This document shows positions 6,589-6,613 of a stretch of 6,613 nt of DNA, in pieces. Made by a program: the position numbers and the translations under genes. The stretch's first letter is position 1, and every line of letters starts with the position of its first letter. The notes under the pieces are model-generated. The model made no database searches, was not told the DNA's origin, and saw nothing but the letters and a program-made list of their open reading frames with translations. Origin of the DNA: Gammaproteobacteria bacterium RBG_16_37_9. Lineage in GTDB: Bacteria > Pseudomonadota > Gammaproteobacteria > UBA9339. The DNA lies in the NCBI GenBank assembly GCA_001801345.1, contig MGXJ01000004.1, forward strand, positions 33,721-40,333. The letters run 5' to 3'.

Positions 6589-6613
6589 ATGGTAGCAATT
6601 TGTTTTTATTTCC
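6589..6613 (+). CDS. Start of a probable GH57 alpha-amylase/branching-type glycoside hydrolase (3' truncated by window)
   Basis: Only eight codons are visible: MVAICFYF. This matches the characteristic GH57 opening (M-x-x-I-C-F-Y-F, normally followed by Q-V-H-Q-P), where the strand leads into the catalytic barrel. A strong purine-rich ribosome site, AAGGGGAAG (6577-6585), overlaps the preceding stop and leaves three bases before the ATG. The gene starts 10 bases after the glycosyltransferase gene ends. GDE, GT4 and GH57 is a recurring gene order, which supports the call beyond the short match. GH57 members here are alpha-amylases or branching enzymes; which one cannot be decided from eight residues. 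Confidence 0.6.

Overview
The window is a low-GC, densely packed bacterial segment with every supported gene on the + strand. It holds two gene blocks separated by a serine tRNA and a transporter gene. The tRNA encodes its own CCA end, and spacers are short. The taxonomic signals disagree. The debranching enzyme / GT4 / GH57 gene order is the arrangement I associate with Bacteroidota and some other anaerobic or deep-branching phyla. The GC-rich palindrome before the tRNA, with its spurious MSSSGLTRGS-type translation, resembles dispersed repeats known from Alphaproteobacteria and some host-associated lineages. I therefore do not assign a phylum. A host-associated Gram-negative is possible, but this is inference.

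Region 1 (1-1638) is the end of a redox operon. It contains an FAD/NAD(P)-binding oxidoreductase cut at its N-terminus by the window edge, then a small four-cysteine DUF1667 protein that overlaps it by an ATGA. This pair normally follows a GlpA-like glycerol-3-phosphate dehydrogenase gene, which would lie just upstream of the window.

Region 2 (1639-1878) holds a 9-bp-stem palindrome, tRNA-Ser(GGA), and a 92-bp nested inverted repeat with a perfect 16-bp core.

Region 3 (1879-3260) holds an MFS transporter gene. Downstream of it is a degenerate copy of the same repeat core (TTTACAATCGAYARCG), so the gene is bracketed by related sequences. A strong extended -10 promoter follows, with a GC-rich discriminator and a leader of about 63 nt.

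Region 4 (3261-6613) is an alpha-glucan operon. An archaeal/bacterial-type glycogen debranching enzyme is followed by a GT4 glycogen-synthase-like glycosyltransferase. The first eight codons of a probable GH57 alpha-amylase/branching enzyme run off the window. Together these would build, branch and trim a glycogen-like storage polymer in the cytoplasm.

I see no CRISPR array, no transposase and no clear new multi-gene system. The most unusual features are the paired repeats around the MFS gene.
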